Shown here piece after piece: positions 63,845 through 64,000 of a stretch of DNA of 64,000 nucleotides. The DNA is from Byssothecium circinans (Eukaryota; Ascomycota; Dothideomycetes; Pleosporales; Massarinaceae), in the NCBI GenBank assembly GCA_010015675.1, contig ML976978.1, positions 1,269,375 through 1,333,374 of the forward strand, in the 5' to 3' direction. Made by a program: the position numbers and the translations under genes. The notes beneath the pieces are model-generated. The model was not told the origin of the DNA, made no database searches, and saw nothing but the letters and a program-made list of their open reading frames with translations. Numbering within the stretch: the first letter of the stretch is position 1; the number at the start of each line of letters is the position of its first letter.

Positions 63845-64000
63845 GACGGCCTAACAGACATGTCAACAAACAAGTTAAGCAAGTCTAGAGTCGCGACTTA
63901 ACTTACTTAACTTAGTGTTACTTTTATAGTAGACTTAACTTACTTACTTAGTTAACTTAGTTAACTTTTAGGTAAATAGAGTAGTTAATAGTTTAGTACT
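63845..64000. repeat. TpA-rich repeat start at the window edge
   Basis: Short ACTTAACTTA/TTAGTTAACT motifs repeat; similar motifs occur near 59560-59640. Probably the edge of another RIP-degraded repeat. Confidence 0.4.

Noticed and set aside
1..64000. A secondary-metabolite cluster, suggested by the mpaB-like gene and the SDR
   Set aside because: No PKS, NRPS, terpene cyclase, P450, transporter or cluster regulator is present near either gene.

Overview
The window is nuclear DNA of a filamentous ascomycete. The evidence is small GT-AG introns (43-130 bp, one of 269 bp) with CTAAC-like branch sites, fungus-restricted families (Dsc3, RRG9, Rxt3, 2EXR/F-box-like, CVNH lectin, mpaB-type DUF2236), and a DNA transposon degraded in a RIP-like way (CA to TA, many TAG stops). 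A Dothideomycete of the Pleosporales type is my best guess; that is inference, not demonstrated.

Layout. 1-19 kb is gene-dense: a 5'-truncated ISA1-type Fe-S assembly gene, a Dabb protein, Dsc3, a three-repeat HH/YY protein, RRG9, a tiny divergent gene, an mpaB/DUF2236 protein, a CCCH protein, an SDR, cytochrome c, a mitochondrial pyruvate dehydrogenase kinase and two small unrecognised genes. 18.2-24.8 kb is an accessory island: a degenerate ~155-bp tandem repeat, a RIP-degraded Fot1/pogo element with perfect 43-bp inverted repeats, an RPA12-like zinc-ribbon fragment, and a small secreted cysteine-rich gene with an in-frame stop. 24.8-59.2 kb returns to housekeeping genes: PFK-2/FBPase-2, Rxt3, CLN3/Btn1, ATP synthase OSCP, a 2EXR protein, RPS8, a GPI-anchored wall protein, DPH1, a GGACT/AIG2 protein, a CorA-like protein, a GAR/GAS2 protein and an M28 peptidase. 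59.2-64 kb is a second accessory island: two MITE-like elements, a beta-propeller protein with a C-terminal domain, and a damaged two-domain cyanovirin-N homologue.

Mitochondrial function recurs (ISA1, RRG9, cytochrome c, PDK, OSCP), but genes lie on both strands, mostly as divergent or convergent pairs, and nothing indicates a biosynthetic cluster. Exon boundaries were built by hand from splice motifs and reading-frame continuity.

The most striking observation is at the end of the PDK gene. Its stop codon sits in CAA TAG CAA TTA, the tobamovirus-type leaky amber context, and is followed in the same frame by 79 sense codons before the next stop. This is a concrete candidate for programmed stop-codon readthrough of a mitochondrial regulatory kinase.
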